A stretch of DNA of 64,000 nucleotides from Agathobaculum massiliense (lineage in GTDB: Bacteria; Bacillota; Clostridia; Oscillospirales; Butyricicoccaceae). The stretch covers positions 992,001-1,056,000 of the forward strand of contig NZ_OMPN01000001.1 in assembly GCF_900291975.1 (NCBI RefSeq). The letters run 5' to 3'. This document shows, in pieces, positions 41,251 to 49,602 of the stretch. The position numbers and the translations under genes were made by a program. The notes below the pieces were generated by a model. It was not told the origin of the DNA. It saw only the letters and a program-made list of their open reading frames with translations, and searched no databases. How positions within the stretch are numbered: the first letter of the stretch is position 1; each line of letters starts with the position of its first letter.

Positions 41251-41438
41251 ATGTGGTCATATGATAAACGCTTACAGTTCCCTGTCAAGATCAAAAATCC
41301 CGACCCGCAGACCGCCAAGATCGTTATTACCCAGCTTGGCGGACCGGACGGCGAGCTGGGCGCCTCCATGCGTTACCTCAACCAGCGCTATGCCATGCCG
41401 TATAAGGAGTGCAAGGCTATCCTGACCGATATCGGTAC
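41251..41438 (+). pseudogene. cotJC: cotJC, 5' segment (spore coat / manganese catalase-like)
   Basis: Starts at the ATG 41,251 with GGAGAGGATAATTA upstream. 62-63 codons match CotJC closely: IVITQLGGPDGELGASMRYL, LNQRYAMPYKECKAILTDIG. The match ends within GGTAC (41,434-41,438), after which the sequence is recombinase DNA. The continuation EELAHMEMISA is found at 46,507. Family proteins are di-manganese ferritin-like coat components. Together with 46,502-46,730 this encodes about 135 of some 190 expected residues. Confidence 0.85.
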
Positions 41439-41445
41439 GGCGGGG

Positions 41446-43080
41446 TCATACCGGCCCCTTTACGGTGAATACCCATTCCTGCGGTATGCCCTGCAGCCGG
41501 AGCGCCGCCGTTCCATCCGGCCGGATCTCCATTCCGTCCAGCAGGGTGCGGTAAAAGGCGTCGCCGCGGCCCGACTCTCGCCGCAGGGCCGCGCGCAGCC
41601 GCTCCGCCGCCTCCTGCAAACCGGCCGCCGCCGCGGGCTGTGCCTGCAGGCGCGCGAGCCGCCCGTCATACTGCTCCGTCAGCCCGCGCAGCTCGGCCTG
41701 GGTAATCGCCCCCTCCAGAAAAGCGTCCAAGGCGCGCAGCCTTTTCCGCCGCAGTTTTTCGGCCTGCTCCCGCCGTCTTTCCGCGTCCTCCGCGCCGCCG
41801 GACTCCATCGCGGCTGTGACCGCCCCGGCCGCTGCCTGCACCGCCGCGTCCCAATCGAATACGAGGCTTTCCACAGCCTGCCGCAGCATGAACCACGCCG
41901 CCGCTTCAGGCAGGCCCCAGCCGATGCTGCACGTGTGCTTCCCGCCGCACACGGTCCGGCCGCACACCCAGCGCCGGTATAGGCTCCCGTCTTTCCGGCG
42001 CTTTTGGCGCGGCACCAGTGCGCTGCCGCACTGCCCGCACCGCAGCCTGCCGGAAAACGGATGCCCCGCCCCCGCGCCGGCTCCTGCGCCACCGCGCCGC
42101 CGCCGCCGTTCCAGCTCCCGCTGCACGGTCTCCCACAGCGTCCGGCTGACGATCGCCTCATGGTGGTCCCGCAGGATGATCTTTTCCTCCTCCCCGTGGT
42201 TGTATTTCTTTGCATGGGAAAGGTAGTCCGGCGTGATGCTCTTTTTCTGTATCAGGTCCCCCACATATTTTTCATTTCGGAGGATCTTGACGATATGGCT
42301 GCCCGACCACGACGCGCCGCCCCGACTGGTGCGGCAGCCTGCCGCCTCCAAGCCGCGCGCGATTTCGCCGGTACTTTTTTTCTCCTCCCCGTACTGGCGG
42401 AAAATCCTCCGGACAACCGCCGCCCCTTCGGGTTCAACCGTAAGTACCCCGTCCCGCACGGTGTAGCCCAGCAGCGAGCGGCCGAACACCACGCCCTGCT
42501 CCATGCGGCGCGTCTGCCCCCACTTGACGCGCGCCGAGGTGCGGCGGCTCTCCTCCTGCGCGATCGAACCCATGATGGACAGCCGCAGTTCGGCGTCCGC
42601 GTCCCGCGTGTCGATTCCGTCGCTCAGGAACAGCACGCCCACGCCGAGTTGCTTCAGCTCGCGCGTATACGCGACCGTATCCAGGATATTGCGCGAAAAG
42701 CGGCTGACCTCCTTGGTCAGAAGCAAAGAAAAACGGCCCGCACGCGCGTCGGCCATCATGCGGTTGAACGCCGCGCGCCGCTTTGTCGAAGTGCCGGTCA
42801 CGCCTTCATCCGCATAGATCCGGTACAGCGCCCAGTCGGGCTGGCGGCTGATAAACGCCTCGAAATACCGCTGCTGGCTGGCAAAGGAGCCCGCCTGGTC
42901 CTCCTTGTCCGTGGACACGCGGCAATAGGCCGCGGCCCGAATCACGGCCGCGCCTCCCGTCCTGCCGCCAGATCGTTCAAACGACGCCGCAGCTCCCGTT
43001 CCACCCGCGGGTATGCCGCCGCGTCCAGCAGACCGCAGGCCTCGGCCTCCGCCAGCAGCGCCCTGCCGCAGGCCTCCCAA
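41446..43080 (-). CDS. Large serine recombinase B (element in cotJC)
   Basis: Up to 544 residues in the open frame; the real start is probably near VIRAAAYCRVSTDKEDQ at about 42,945 (after an upstream small ORF), giving about 500 residues. Catalytic domain with YCRVSTDKEDQAGS (nucleophilic Ser), DEGVTGTSTKRRAAFN and LLTKEVSRFSRN; recombinase domain; zinc ribbon CGQCGSALVPRQKRR with WVCGR; C-terminal coiled coil. Its stop codon falls inside the element's terminal inverted repeat. Likely catalyses integration and excision at GGTAC. Confidence 0.9.
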   Translation of the reverse strand: MGGLRQGAAGGGRGLRSAGRGGIPAGGTGAAASFERSGGRTGGAAVIRAAAYCRVSTDKEDQAGSFASQQRYFEAFISRQPDWALYRIYADEGVTGTSTKRRAAFNRMMADARAGRFSLLLTKEVSRFSRNILDTVAYTRELKQLGVGVLFLSDGIDTRDADAELRLSIMGSIAQEESRRTSARVKWGQTRRMEQGVVFGRSLLGYTVRDGVLTVEPEGAAVVRRIFRQYGEEKKSTGEIARGLEAAGCRTSRGGASWSGSHIVKILRNEKYVGDLIQKKSITPDYLSHAKKYNHGEEEKIILRDHHEAIVSRTLWETVQRELERRRRRGGAGAGAGAGHPFSGRLRCGQCGSALVPRQKRRKDGSLYRRWVCGRTVCGGKHTCSIGWGLPEAAAWFMLRQAVESLVFDWDAAVQAAAGAVTAAMESGGAEDAERRREQAEKLRRKRLRALDAFLEGAITQAELRGLTEQYDGRLARLQAQPAAAAGLQEAAERLRAALRRESGRGDAFYRTLLDGMEIRPDGTAALRLQGIPQEWVFTVKGPV

Positions 43081-43136
43081 AAGCGCGGTCCGGCCGGCCG
43101 CGCGCGTTCCCCTTTCATCACCGGCTGCCTGTACAT
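42942..43136 (-). CDS. Small ORF preceding recombinase B
   Basis: 64 residues from the ATG at 43,136: MYRQPVMKGERARPAGPRF, then an alanine/glutamate/arginine-rich helix (AYPRVERELRRRLNDLAAG). Overlaps the presumed start of recombinase B. Position matches the small ORF at 31,677-31,811. Could be a recombination directionality factor or a translational coupler; not recognised. Confidence 0.55.
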   Translation of the reverse strand: MYRQPVMKGERARPAGPRFWEACGRALLAEAEACGLLDAAAYPRVERELRRRLNDLAAGREARP

Positions 43137-43364
43137 TCCATCGCCTCCTCTATCAGGAGGATATGCGCCGCCTCCCCGCCGCTTTCCACTTCCCGCACAG
43201 TCGGACGTTGTCCGCACCGCAGAAATTTGTTAAATTTTCTACAATTTCTTTCTTTACAACAATTGTGTTTTGCTGTATGCTTATGATGGTTGTAAAGCAG
43301 CCCGATTTTACTGTAAAAACAGGATTTATCATATCATAACTATATTGAGGGGGACGAAGAAAGA

Positions 43365-44888
43365 ATGAGAGGCGTAGAGACCCGTATCCAGGAGATCCGC
43401 CACAGGATTTTCCGCGAGGTAGCCCGTATGGCCTACCATACTGAATGGCAGGTGGACAAACGGATCGAAGAGCTTCCCTATGAGATCGTGCCGGGCGAGG
43501 TCGGCAATTTCCGCAACGACATCTTTTTGGAACGCGCCATTGTCGGCGAGAGGCTGCGCCTGGCCATGGGCCTGCCCTACCGCAGCGCGGCCGACCACTC
43601 TCCCATTTCGGACGGCATCGAGGCCGCCGACAAGCCCGAAACCTATTATACACCGCCGTTGATCAACATCATCAAATTCGCCTGCCACGGCTGCAAGGAG
43701 AACCAGGTCGTCGTGACCGAGGGCTGCCAGGGCTGCCTGGCGCATCCGTGTGTCGAGGTCTGCCCCAAGGGCGCCGTTTCGCTCGCCCGCTATAACGGGC
43801 GTTCGGTGATCGACCAGGAAAAGTGCATCAAGTGTGGCCGCTGCGTGGAGGTCTGCTCCTACAACGCGATCATCCATCAGAAGCGCCCCTGCGCCGCCGC
43901 CTGCGGCATGGACGCCATCCGCACCAACCAGAACGGCAAGGCGGATATCGATTACGACAAGTGTGTTTCCTGCGGCATGTGCCTGGTCAACTGCCCGTTT
44001 GGCGCGATCGCGGATAAGTCCCAGATCTTCCAGGTCATCCGCGCGATCCAGTCGGGCGAGCGCGTTTACGCCGCCGTCGCGCCCGCGTTCGTCGGCCAGT
44101 TCGGCCCCAAGGTCACGCCCGGCCGCCTGCGCGCCGCGATGAAGCAGCTCGGCTTTGCGGACGTTTTCGAGGTTGCGATCGGCGCGGACCTGTGCGCCGC
44201 GCAGGAGGCCGACGACTTCCTGGAAGAGGTGCCGGAAAAGCTGCCGTTCATGGCGACCTCCTGCTGTCCCGCGTGGTCGACCATGGCGAAAAAGCTGTAC
44301 CCCGATTATGCCAACTGCATCTCCATGGCGCTCACGCCCATGACGCTGACCGCGCGCCTGATCAAGCACCAGCACAAAAACGCCAAGGTCGTATTCATCG
44401 GGCCGTGCGCGGCGAAAAAGCTCGAGGCCATGCGCACCGACGTTCGCAGCGAAGTGGATTTCGTGCTCACCTTTGAGGAAATGGCCGGTATCTTTGACGC
44501 CAAGCACGTTGAGCTGACCATGGTGCCGGAGGATCCGAACGGCGTCAACGACGCTTCGACCGACGGTCGCAACTTCGCCGTCTCCGGCGGAGTGGCGCAG
44601 GCGGTCGTCAACGTCATCAAGGAGAAGTACCCTGAGCGTGAGGTCAAAATCGCCAACGCAGAGGGCCTGCGTGAATGCCGCCACCTGCTTGCCGCCGCCA
44701 AGGCCGGCAAGTACAACGGCTACCTGCTGGAAGGCATGGCCTGTCCGGGCGGCTGCGTCGCAGGCGCGGGTACCATGCAGCCGATCCGCAAGTCCGCCGC
44801 CGCGGTCGGCATGTACGCCAAGCAGGCCGAGCACAAGACCGCAAGCGGCACGGAATACGTCAAGGAGCTTGACAAGCTCGTTGACTGA
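43365..44888 (+). CDS. Monomeric [FeFe] hydrogenase-like iron-sulfur protein
   Basis: 507 residues. N-terminal ferredoxin clusters (CHGCKENQ with CLAHPCVEVCP; CIKCGRCVEVCSYNAI; CVSCGMCLVNCPFGAI). H-cluster ligand motifs L1 TSCCPAW (about 298), L2 GPCAAKKLE (about 345) and L3 EGMACPGGCVAGAG (about 456-469). L2 has GPC rather than MPC, as in group B/C enzymes of anaerobes. It would evolve or sense hydrogen with ferredoxin. Carried as cargo in the cotJC element, with its own terminator at 44,907. Confidence 0.88.
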   Translation: MRGVETRIQEIRHRIFREVARMAYHTEWQVDKRIEELPYEIVPGEVGNFRNDIFLERAIVGERLRLAMGLPYRSAADHSPISDGIEAADKPETYYTPPLINIIKFACHGCKENQVVVTEGCQGCLAHPCVEVCPKGAVSLARYNGRSVIDQEKCIKCGRCVEVCSYNAIIHQKRPCAAACGMDAIRTNQNGKADIDYDKCVSCGMCLVNCPFGAIADKSQIFQVIRAIQSGERVYAAVAPAFVGQFGPKVTPGRLRAAMKQLGFADVFEVAIGADLCAAQEADDFLEEVPEKLPFMATSCCPAWSTMAKKLYPDYANCISMALTPMTLTARLIKHQHKNAKVVFIGPCAAKKLEAMRTDVRSEVDFVLTFEEMAGIFDAKHVELTMVPEDPNGVNDASTDGRNFAVSGGVAQAVVNVIKEKYPEREVKIANAEGLRECRHLLAAAKAGKYNGYLLEGMACPGGCVAGAGTMQPIRKSAAAVGMYAKQAEHKTASGTEYVKELDKLVD

Positions 44889-44906
44889 CCGGCTTGAAAA
44901 GCAAAG

Positions 44907-44933
44907 AAAGGCCGCCCTTTTGGGCGGCCTTTC
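44907..44933. terminator. Terminator between hydrogenase and ADH
   Basis: AAAGGCCGCCC, TTTT, GGGCGGCCTTT. Confidence 0.85.
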
Positions 44934-44947
44934 TGTCATTCCCGTAC

Positions 44948-45988
44948 TTATCCCTCGGTCGTGACCGCGACCTTAACCACATTGTCGCGCCGGTGTTCAA
45001 ACAGGTCATAGGCCGCGTCGATCTCGCACAGCGGGAAAATATGCGTAATCAGGGGCGTTGTGTCCAGTCGGCCCGCCGCGATCAGGCGCAGGATTTCCGC
45101 GCAGTCGCAGCCATCCACGCCGCCGGTCTTGAAGGTCAGGTTTTTGCCGTACATATCGGGCAATGGCAGCATCTGCGGCGCGTCGTACAGCGCAACCACG
45201 GTCACCACCGCGTTGGGGCGCGCGCATTCCCAGGCAAGCCGGAAGCTGTCTGCGGTTCCCGCCACCTCGAGCACCGCGTCCGCGCCGCCATGCCGGCTGT
45301 ATCGCCGGACAAAATCTGGCGCCTGCTCCGGCGTTACGGTCAGCACCTCCGGATACCGCTCCTCCACAAAACGGCGGCGCACCGGATCCGGCTCGCAGAC
45401 AATCACCCTGCCCGGGCCGCGCAGCCGCGCGCAGAGCAGCGTGCAGATACCCGTCGGGCCGGCGCCCAGAATCAGCACGGTATCTTCGGGCTTGATCTCC
45501 GCGATGCGCGCCGCCCAGAAGCCGGTCGCCAACACATCCCCCACAAACAGCGCCTCACGGTCGGAAACGCCGTCCGGAATCACATTCAGCCCCTGGTCGG
45601 CATACGGCACGCGGACGTATTCCGCCTGTCCCCCATCGATACGGCAGCCAAGCGCCCAGCCGCCGTTCGGGTCGATACAGTTATTGACATAGCCGTGCTC
45701 GCAGAAAAAGCACCGGCCGCAGAACGTTTCGACATTGACCGTCACCCGATCGCCGGGTCTGACCGCCGTGACCGCCGCGCCCACCTGCTCGACCACGCCG
45801 ACCATTTCATGCCCGACGGTCACGCCCGGCACCGCGCGCGGCACAGAGCCGTGCTTGATATGCAGGTCGCTCGTGCAGATGCTCGCCAGCGTCACGCGCA
45901 CGACCGCGTCGTGCGGGTCCTGAACGACCGGCACGGGCTTGTTTCTGAGCGCGAATTTCCCGCGCTCCATATAGGTATACGCCAGCAT
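44948..45988 (-). CDS. Zinc-binding alcohol dehydrogenase (threonine/secondary alcohol type)
   Basis: 346 residues. Catalytic zinc: ICTSDLHIKHG and GHEMVGVVEQVG; structural zinc CGRCFFCEHGYVNNC (about 90-104); Rossmann LILGAGPTGICTLLCA. The ATG at 45,988 has AAGGAGGACGGCGTTT. Similar to clostridial secondary-alcohol dehydrogenases and threonine-dehydrogenase-like enzymes. Cargo of the cotJC element, convergent with the hydrogenase gene; 28 bp after the Nudix gene. Confidence 0.88.
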   Translation of the reverse strand: MLAYTYMERGKFALRNKPVPVVQDPHDAVVRVTLASICTSDLHIKHGSVPRAVPGVTVGHEMVGVVEQVGAAVTAVRPGDRVTVNVETFCGRCFFCEHGYVNNCIDPNGGWALGCRIDGGQAEYVRVPYADQGLNVIPDGVSDREALFVGDVLATGFWAARIAEIKPEDTVLILGAGPTGICTLLCARLRGPGRVIVCEPDPVRRRFVEERYPEVLTVTPEQAPDFVRRYSRHGGADAVLEVAGTADSFRLAWECARPNAVVTVVALYDAPQMLPLPDMYGKNLTFKTGGVDGCDCAEILRLIAAGRLDTTPLITHIFPLCEIDAAYDLFEHRRDNVVKVAVTTEG

Positions 45989-46016
45989 AAACGCCGTCCT
46001 CCTTGCGTACTGGTTT

Positions 46017-46403
46017 TTACTCGGCCGCCCCGCGCAGGCGGGTGAGAATCGCCTCGTCCGCAGGGCAGAATTCATATTCCGGTATTTCCGCCGGTGTGAT
46101 CCAGCGCAGCGCCTCATGCTCCAGAAGCTGCGGTTCCCCTGCGGTGATGCGGGCATTGAGCAGCGTCAGGTGGATGGACATATCTGGATACACATGCGTG
46201 ACCTCCATAAACGACGCACCCGGCGCAACGGTGATCGCAAGCTCCTCCCTGCACTCACGGATCAGCGCTTCGGACTGGCTCTCGCCCGGCTCGACCTTAC
46301 CGCCCACAAATTCCCAGAGCGAGCCGCGCGCCTTATGCGCCGGCCGCTTGCAGATCATAAACCTGTCTCCGTCCCAAATCAGGGCGGCTACGACTTCTTT
46401 CAT
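46017..46403 (-). CDS. Nudix hydrolase (MutT-like)
   Basis: 128 residues with the full Nudix box in GGKVEPGESQSEALIRECRE followed by ELAI (about 34-57), plus the N-terminal VAALIWDGDRFMICKRP. MutT-type members remove 8-oxo-dGTP from the nucleotide pool. First gene of the pair with the alcohol dehydrogenase, 100 bp from the right end of the element. Confidence 0.88.
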   Translation of the reverse strand: MKEVVAALIWDGDRFMICKRPAHKARGSLWEFVGGKVEPGESQSEALIRECREELAITVAPGASFMEVTHVYPDMSIHLTLLNARITAGEPQLLEHEALRWITPAEIPEYEFCPADEAILTRLRGAAE

Positions 46404-46501
46404 CCGTTCATCCGCTCTTTTCCCTGTACTTAATGCACCTATTATAGCGCCACGGGGCGCGGGCTGTCAAATCCGGCGGGCGTCATTTCGACCCCGCCGC
46501 A

Positions 46502-46730
46502 GGTACAGAGGAGCTGGCGCACATGGAGATGATCTCCGCTATTGTGTACCAGCTCACCCGCAACCTGACGCCCGAACAGATCAAAGAGGGCGGCTTCGAC
46601 ACCTATTTTGTCGATCATACGACCGGTATCTATCCGCAGTTCGCCTCCGGCACGCCGTGGAGCGCCATGACGTTCCAGTCCAAGGGGGATCCGATCACCG
46701 ACCTGTTCGAGGATATGGCAGCAGATGGTG
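46502..46730 (+). pseudogene. cotJC: cotJC, middle segment
   Basis: Resumes at GGTAC and reads EELAHMEMISAIVYQLTRN, LTPEQIKEGGFDTYFVDHTT, GIYPQFASGTPWSAMTFQSK, GDPITDLFEDMAAD. EELAH and the conserved GDPI.DL.ED.AA stretch match CotJC/manganese catalase. The match stops at about 46,728 and AT-rich recombinase-element sequence follows. The expected C-terminal third (EEKARATY-type helix and RFLRERE) was not found elsewhere in the window. Confidence 0.85.
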
Positions 46731-46754
46731 CAATCATATAAGAACAACTTTAAA

Positions 46755-48326
46755 TTAAAAGTTCCAGTGAATCTCAATCGGAACGTCCCTTGTTCCCTGA
46801 ATACGCTTGCCGACAGATATGTAATCAATCAGTATTTCCACGATTTCACGATTAAGGTGTTCCAAGCTGGAATATTGTTCGATAATTTGACGGCGGTTAT
46901 CGCCCACCGTGATTTTTTCCTCGATTTCGCCTAACTGTTTTTGTCCGTCAACAATCCCACGTTCCAATCGGGCTCGCTCCGTAGTAAAGTCCTTTGACAT
47001 TTCCACATAATCATTTTCGGATATTAACCCCTTTACCTTATCCATATAAAGTTCACGGATACCTTTGGAAAGCTCGGCAATCTTTTTCTCATAAACAGCT
47101 ATGTCAGAGAGCAAGCATTTTTTCTGTCCCTGCAAGTTATCACAAAATTCTATGTTCTGTTCTAACTCGTCTTTATCAAGATACTCGACCGCCAGTTTAT
47201 TGATCTCGTCGATAACCATTCTTTCCAGTTTATCAACAGAGATAAAGGAACCAATACAAGCGTCCTTTGTTACATGATGGTTAGAGCATTTTAGATAATG
47301 CTTTCCGCCGCGCCGAGGGGCTGATTTAGAAGAACGCATAGTGTAGCCGCAATTTGCACAACGGGCTTTTCTTGCAAATAAACCGACTGTGCCTACGTCA
47401 AAGGGCTTTGCTCGCTGTACAAGCAATGCCTGCACCCTATCCCACAACTCCCTGTCAATAATAGGCTCATGTGTTCCCTCAACACGATACCAATCCCTTT
47501 TCGGACGCGGCTTATTTTGTTTGGTTTTATAAGACACGCTTCCATATTTTCCCTGCACCATATTGCCAATGTAGATTTCGTTTAGCAGCATATCGGAAAT
47601 AGAATAGTATTTCCAAAGGGTACTGTTTTTTGTTTTCGGCGATTTATAACGCAAGCCATGCAGACGTTTATATTCTGTTGGATTAGGTATACCCCTGTCA
47701 TTGAGTATACGGGCGATTGCAGTTTTTCCGTATCCTTGTGAAAACAGGGTGAAAACTTCACGGACAACGGCTGCCGCTTCTTCATCGATTATCAAATGCC
47801 CTTTCTGGTCGGGATCTTTCTTGTATCCATAAAGAGCAAATGCACCGATATGAAAACCGTTTTTCCGTCTGTTCGTCAAGACGCTGCGGATATTATCAGA
47901 CATATCCTCTAAATACCACTCATTGACAAGCCCGTTAATTTGTCGTGATTTTTTGTTGCCCTTGTTTGCGGTATCTGCATTGTCAACTATACTGATAAAA
48001 CGTATGCCCCATATCGGGAATAAACCGTGAATGTATTTTTCCACCAACTCAAGTTCACGAGTAAAGCGTGATTGCGTCTTACAAAGAATAATATCAAACC
48101 TGTGTTGCTCCGCGTCTTTTAGTAGACGGTTAAATTCCGGTCGTCGCCTATCAGCACCGGTATAGTCGTCGTCGCTGTAAATGTTGTAAAGTTCCCACCC
48201 CTGTTCCATAGCATATTGCAGCAGCATCGCCTTTTGGTTCTGAATACTGTTGCTGTCATCCGTTTCAAATTGCTTGTTTCTATCTTCTTCAGATAAGCGG
48301 CAATAAATAGCTACTTTCATATTCAT
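46755..48326 (-). CDS. Large serine recombinase C (TnpX-like)
   Basis: 523 residues, AT-rich codon use unlike recombinases A and B. Catalytic domain with IYCRLSEEDRN (Ser 12) and QSRFTRELE; recombinase domain with SRQINGLVNEWYLEDMSDNI and FALYGYKKDP; zinc ribbon CANCGYTMRSSK with CSNHHVTKDAC; C-terminal coiled coil 385-470. TnpX-type enzymes mobilise Tn4451/Tn1549-like elements in clostridia. Its stop is about 25 bp from the cotJC break, as expected for a recombinase at an element end. Confidence 0.93.
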   Translation of the reverse strand: MNMKVAIYCRLSEEDRNKQFETDDSNSIQNQKAMLLQYAMEQGWELYNIYSDDDYTGADRRRPEFNRLLKDAEQHRFDIILCKTQSRFTRELELVEKYIHGLFPIWGIRFISIVDNADTANKGNKKSRQINGLVNEWYLEDMSDNIRSVLTNRRKNGFHIGAFALYGYKKDPDQKGHLIIDEEAAAVVREVFTLFSQGYGKTAIARILNDRGIPNPTEYKRLHGLRYKSPKTKNSTLWKYYSISDMLLNEIYIGNMVQGKYGSVSYKTKQNKPRPKRDWYRVEGTHEPIIDRELWDRVQALLVQRAKPFDVGTVGLFARKARCANCGYTMRSSKSAPRRGGKHYLKCSNHHVTKDACIGSFISVDKLERMVIDEINKLAVEYLDKDELEQNIEFCDNLQGQKKCLLSDIAVYEKKIAELSKGIRELYMDKVKGLISENDYVEMSKDFTTERARLERGIVDGQKQLGEIEEKITVGDNRRQIIEQYSSLEHLNREIVEILIDYISVGKRIQGTRDVPIEIHWNF

Positions 48327-48393
48327 ATCTCCTTAGAGATAGGAACAAGCTGCTTCTTGCATATTATACCATGCAGAAAACAGCTTGTCATTG

Positions 48394-48540
48394 CTATTTT
48401 GTAAGGCGCACCGTCTTGTTTTTCTCTATTCTATTTATCATCTCAGCCCACTTTTTTGTGAATTGAGCCTTTGAAGTCGTGCTTTCGCCACTTTTGAAAA
48501 CACTTCTGCAAAGTATCTGGTTTTTATCATCATTTGCCAT
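48394..48540 (-). CDS. Small ORF upstream of recombinase C
   Basis: 48 residues (MANDDKNQILCRSVFKSGES, TTSKAQFTKKWAEMINRIEK). GGAGG precedes the ATG. Such small charged proteins often accompany TnpX-like genes; no function is known to me. Confidence 0.55.
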   Translation of the reverse strand: MANDDKNQILCRSVFKSGESTTSKAQFTKKWAEMINRIEKNKTVRLTK

Positions 48541-48943
48541 GATTAGCCTCCTTTCCACGATTGGCTAATACATTATATGAATAGCGGTAAGCCCTCTATT
48601 CCAATGCAATAGGGTACAGCGGATCATCTCATCTCGCATGACTGTCAATTGCGTTTTTCAATCAGGCTCATCATACGTCTGTGGCACATACCGCCCATAT
48701 TTCGGTTTCTAATCTTTGTTCATAATTAAACTGCAATTACCATGTTAGGTCCGCAGGTATTCAGCCGCCGATGGTCGCTGTTGATCTGCTCATTTAACCC
48801 AGCGGATTGCAACTTTCCGGCGCTTACTTCATAGGAACGCATCCATGCTCTTTACTTGTCAAGGCTCATACTGCAGCCGCCTTTCATCGGCTTCCCCATA
48901 ATCATTTTATAAATCCCCATGGGGAAGCCGATGAAAAAAGCGA
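48541..48943. other. 403-bp non-coding stretch in the second element
   Basis: No credible gene. It contains a very strong hairpin, TTTCATCGGCTTCCCCAT (48,882-48,899) with ATGGGGAAGCCGATGAAA (48,919-48,936), flanked by A/T, a probable bidirectional terminator. The rest shows nothing I can assign. Confidence 0.5.
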
Positions 48944-49156
48944 TTATTTGTTCCGGTACTTCTGGTAATCCCAATTCGCCCTTAAAAGCCCGTTTTCAAT
49001 ATGCCCCTTGACAAACCGGTCAACGTAAAATGTATAGTTACCCTGCTCATCAATACACGGGCGTAAGGCGTTCGAATGGATTATCGGTTGAAAGAAATGT
49101 ACAACCCGTAGCATTGCCTGTTCGTCTCCATGTACAGCTTTTTTGGACCGTATCAT
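48944..49156 (-). CDS. Small HTH/sigma-like regulator of conjugative elements
   Basis: 70 residues with a C-terminal aromatic segment (FVKGHIENGLLRANWDYQKY). Resembles the short helix-turn-helix proteins that sit beside the sigma-like gene in Tn916/Tn1549-type elements. Located 26 bp downstream of that sigma-like gene. Confidence 0.55.
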   Translation of the reverse strand: MIRSKKAVHGDEQAMLRVVHFFQPIIHSNALRPCIDEQGNYTFYVDRFVKGHIENGLLRANWDYQKYRNK

Positions 49157-49182
49157 AGCTTAGAATCCGTTTCTCTTTTGCT

Positions 49183-49602
49183 TTACTCTTCACACGTTTC
49201 CCCCACAAACCGTTCTCGGAGTTGTTTCATCGCTTTCCGTTTCCGATAGCTTACTTTTTTCTGGTCAGCTTCATACTTGAAGCTATCTCCTGATCGGCCT
49301 GCTGTATAAAATAAGAACGCAAGATAATCTCCCTGTGTTATCGAAAGCTGTTTTAGTACATCAGCAAGATCGCTGTCATAAACCGGTATGCAAATATCCC
49401 CAATTATAAATTCTGTGTCTGTCAGATGTATCACATTTACCGGTTGTGGAATGGCCTCAAAGAACAGCGCACCTGGAATATGGCATAGTGCATCTTTTCG
49501 CAAAAATCTGTATACTTCACTTGTCTGATTTTCGATTGCTTTCCAGCAATAGCTGATAAAGCGTTTCACCATGACATCCTGTGGCGTAAGCGACGTAAGC
49601 AT
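49183..49602 (-). CDS. Sigma-70-like regulator of a conjugative element
   Basis: 139 residues from the ATG at 49,602; the longer frame lacks support. Central region CIPVYDSDLADVLKQLSITQ and a basic C-terminal end VSYRKRKAMKQLRERFVGE resemble the short sigma-like proteins (orf7/8 type) of Tn916-family elements. Forms a pair with the small HTH gene downstream. Confidence 0.55.
   Translation of the reverse strand: MLTSLTPQDVMVKRFISYCWKAIENQTSEVYRFLRKDALCHIPGALFFEAIPQPVNVIHLTDTEFIIGDICIPVYDSDLADVLKQLSITQGDYLAFLFYTAGRSGDSFKYEADQKKVSYRKRKAMKQLRERFVGETCEE

Larger units (their letters stand above)
41434..46506. mobile_element. 5,068-bp serine-recombinase element inside cotJC
   Basis: Bounded by direct GGTAC copies (41,434-41,438 and 46,502-46,506). 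Just inside lie inverted 9-mers GGCGGGGTC (41,439-41,447) and GACCCCGCC (46,490-46,498). Joining the ends of a circle would give GACCCCGCC, GCAGGTAC, GGCGGGGTC: symmetric arms round an 8-bp centre, the layout of a serine-integrase attP. Removing the unit restores cotJC in frame (DIGTEELAHMEM). Contents: recombinase B, its small ORF, [FeFe] hydrogenase, alcohol dehydrogenase, Nudix hydrolase. Confidence 0.82.

Noticed and set aside
41446..41982. Plus-strand cotJC ORF continuing to 41,982
   Set aside because: After GGTAC the translation is antisense to recombinase B and loses all similarity to CotJC; the true continuation is at 46,502.
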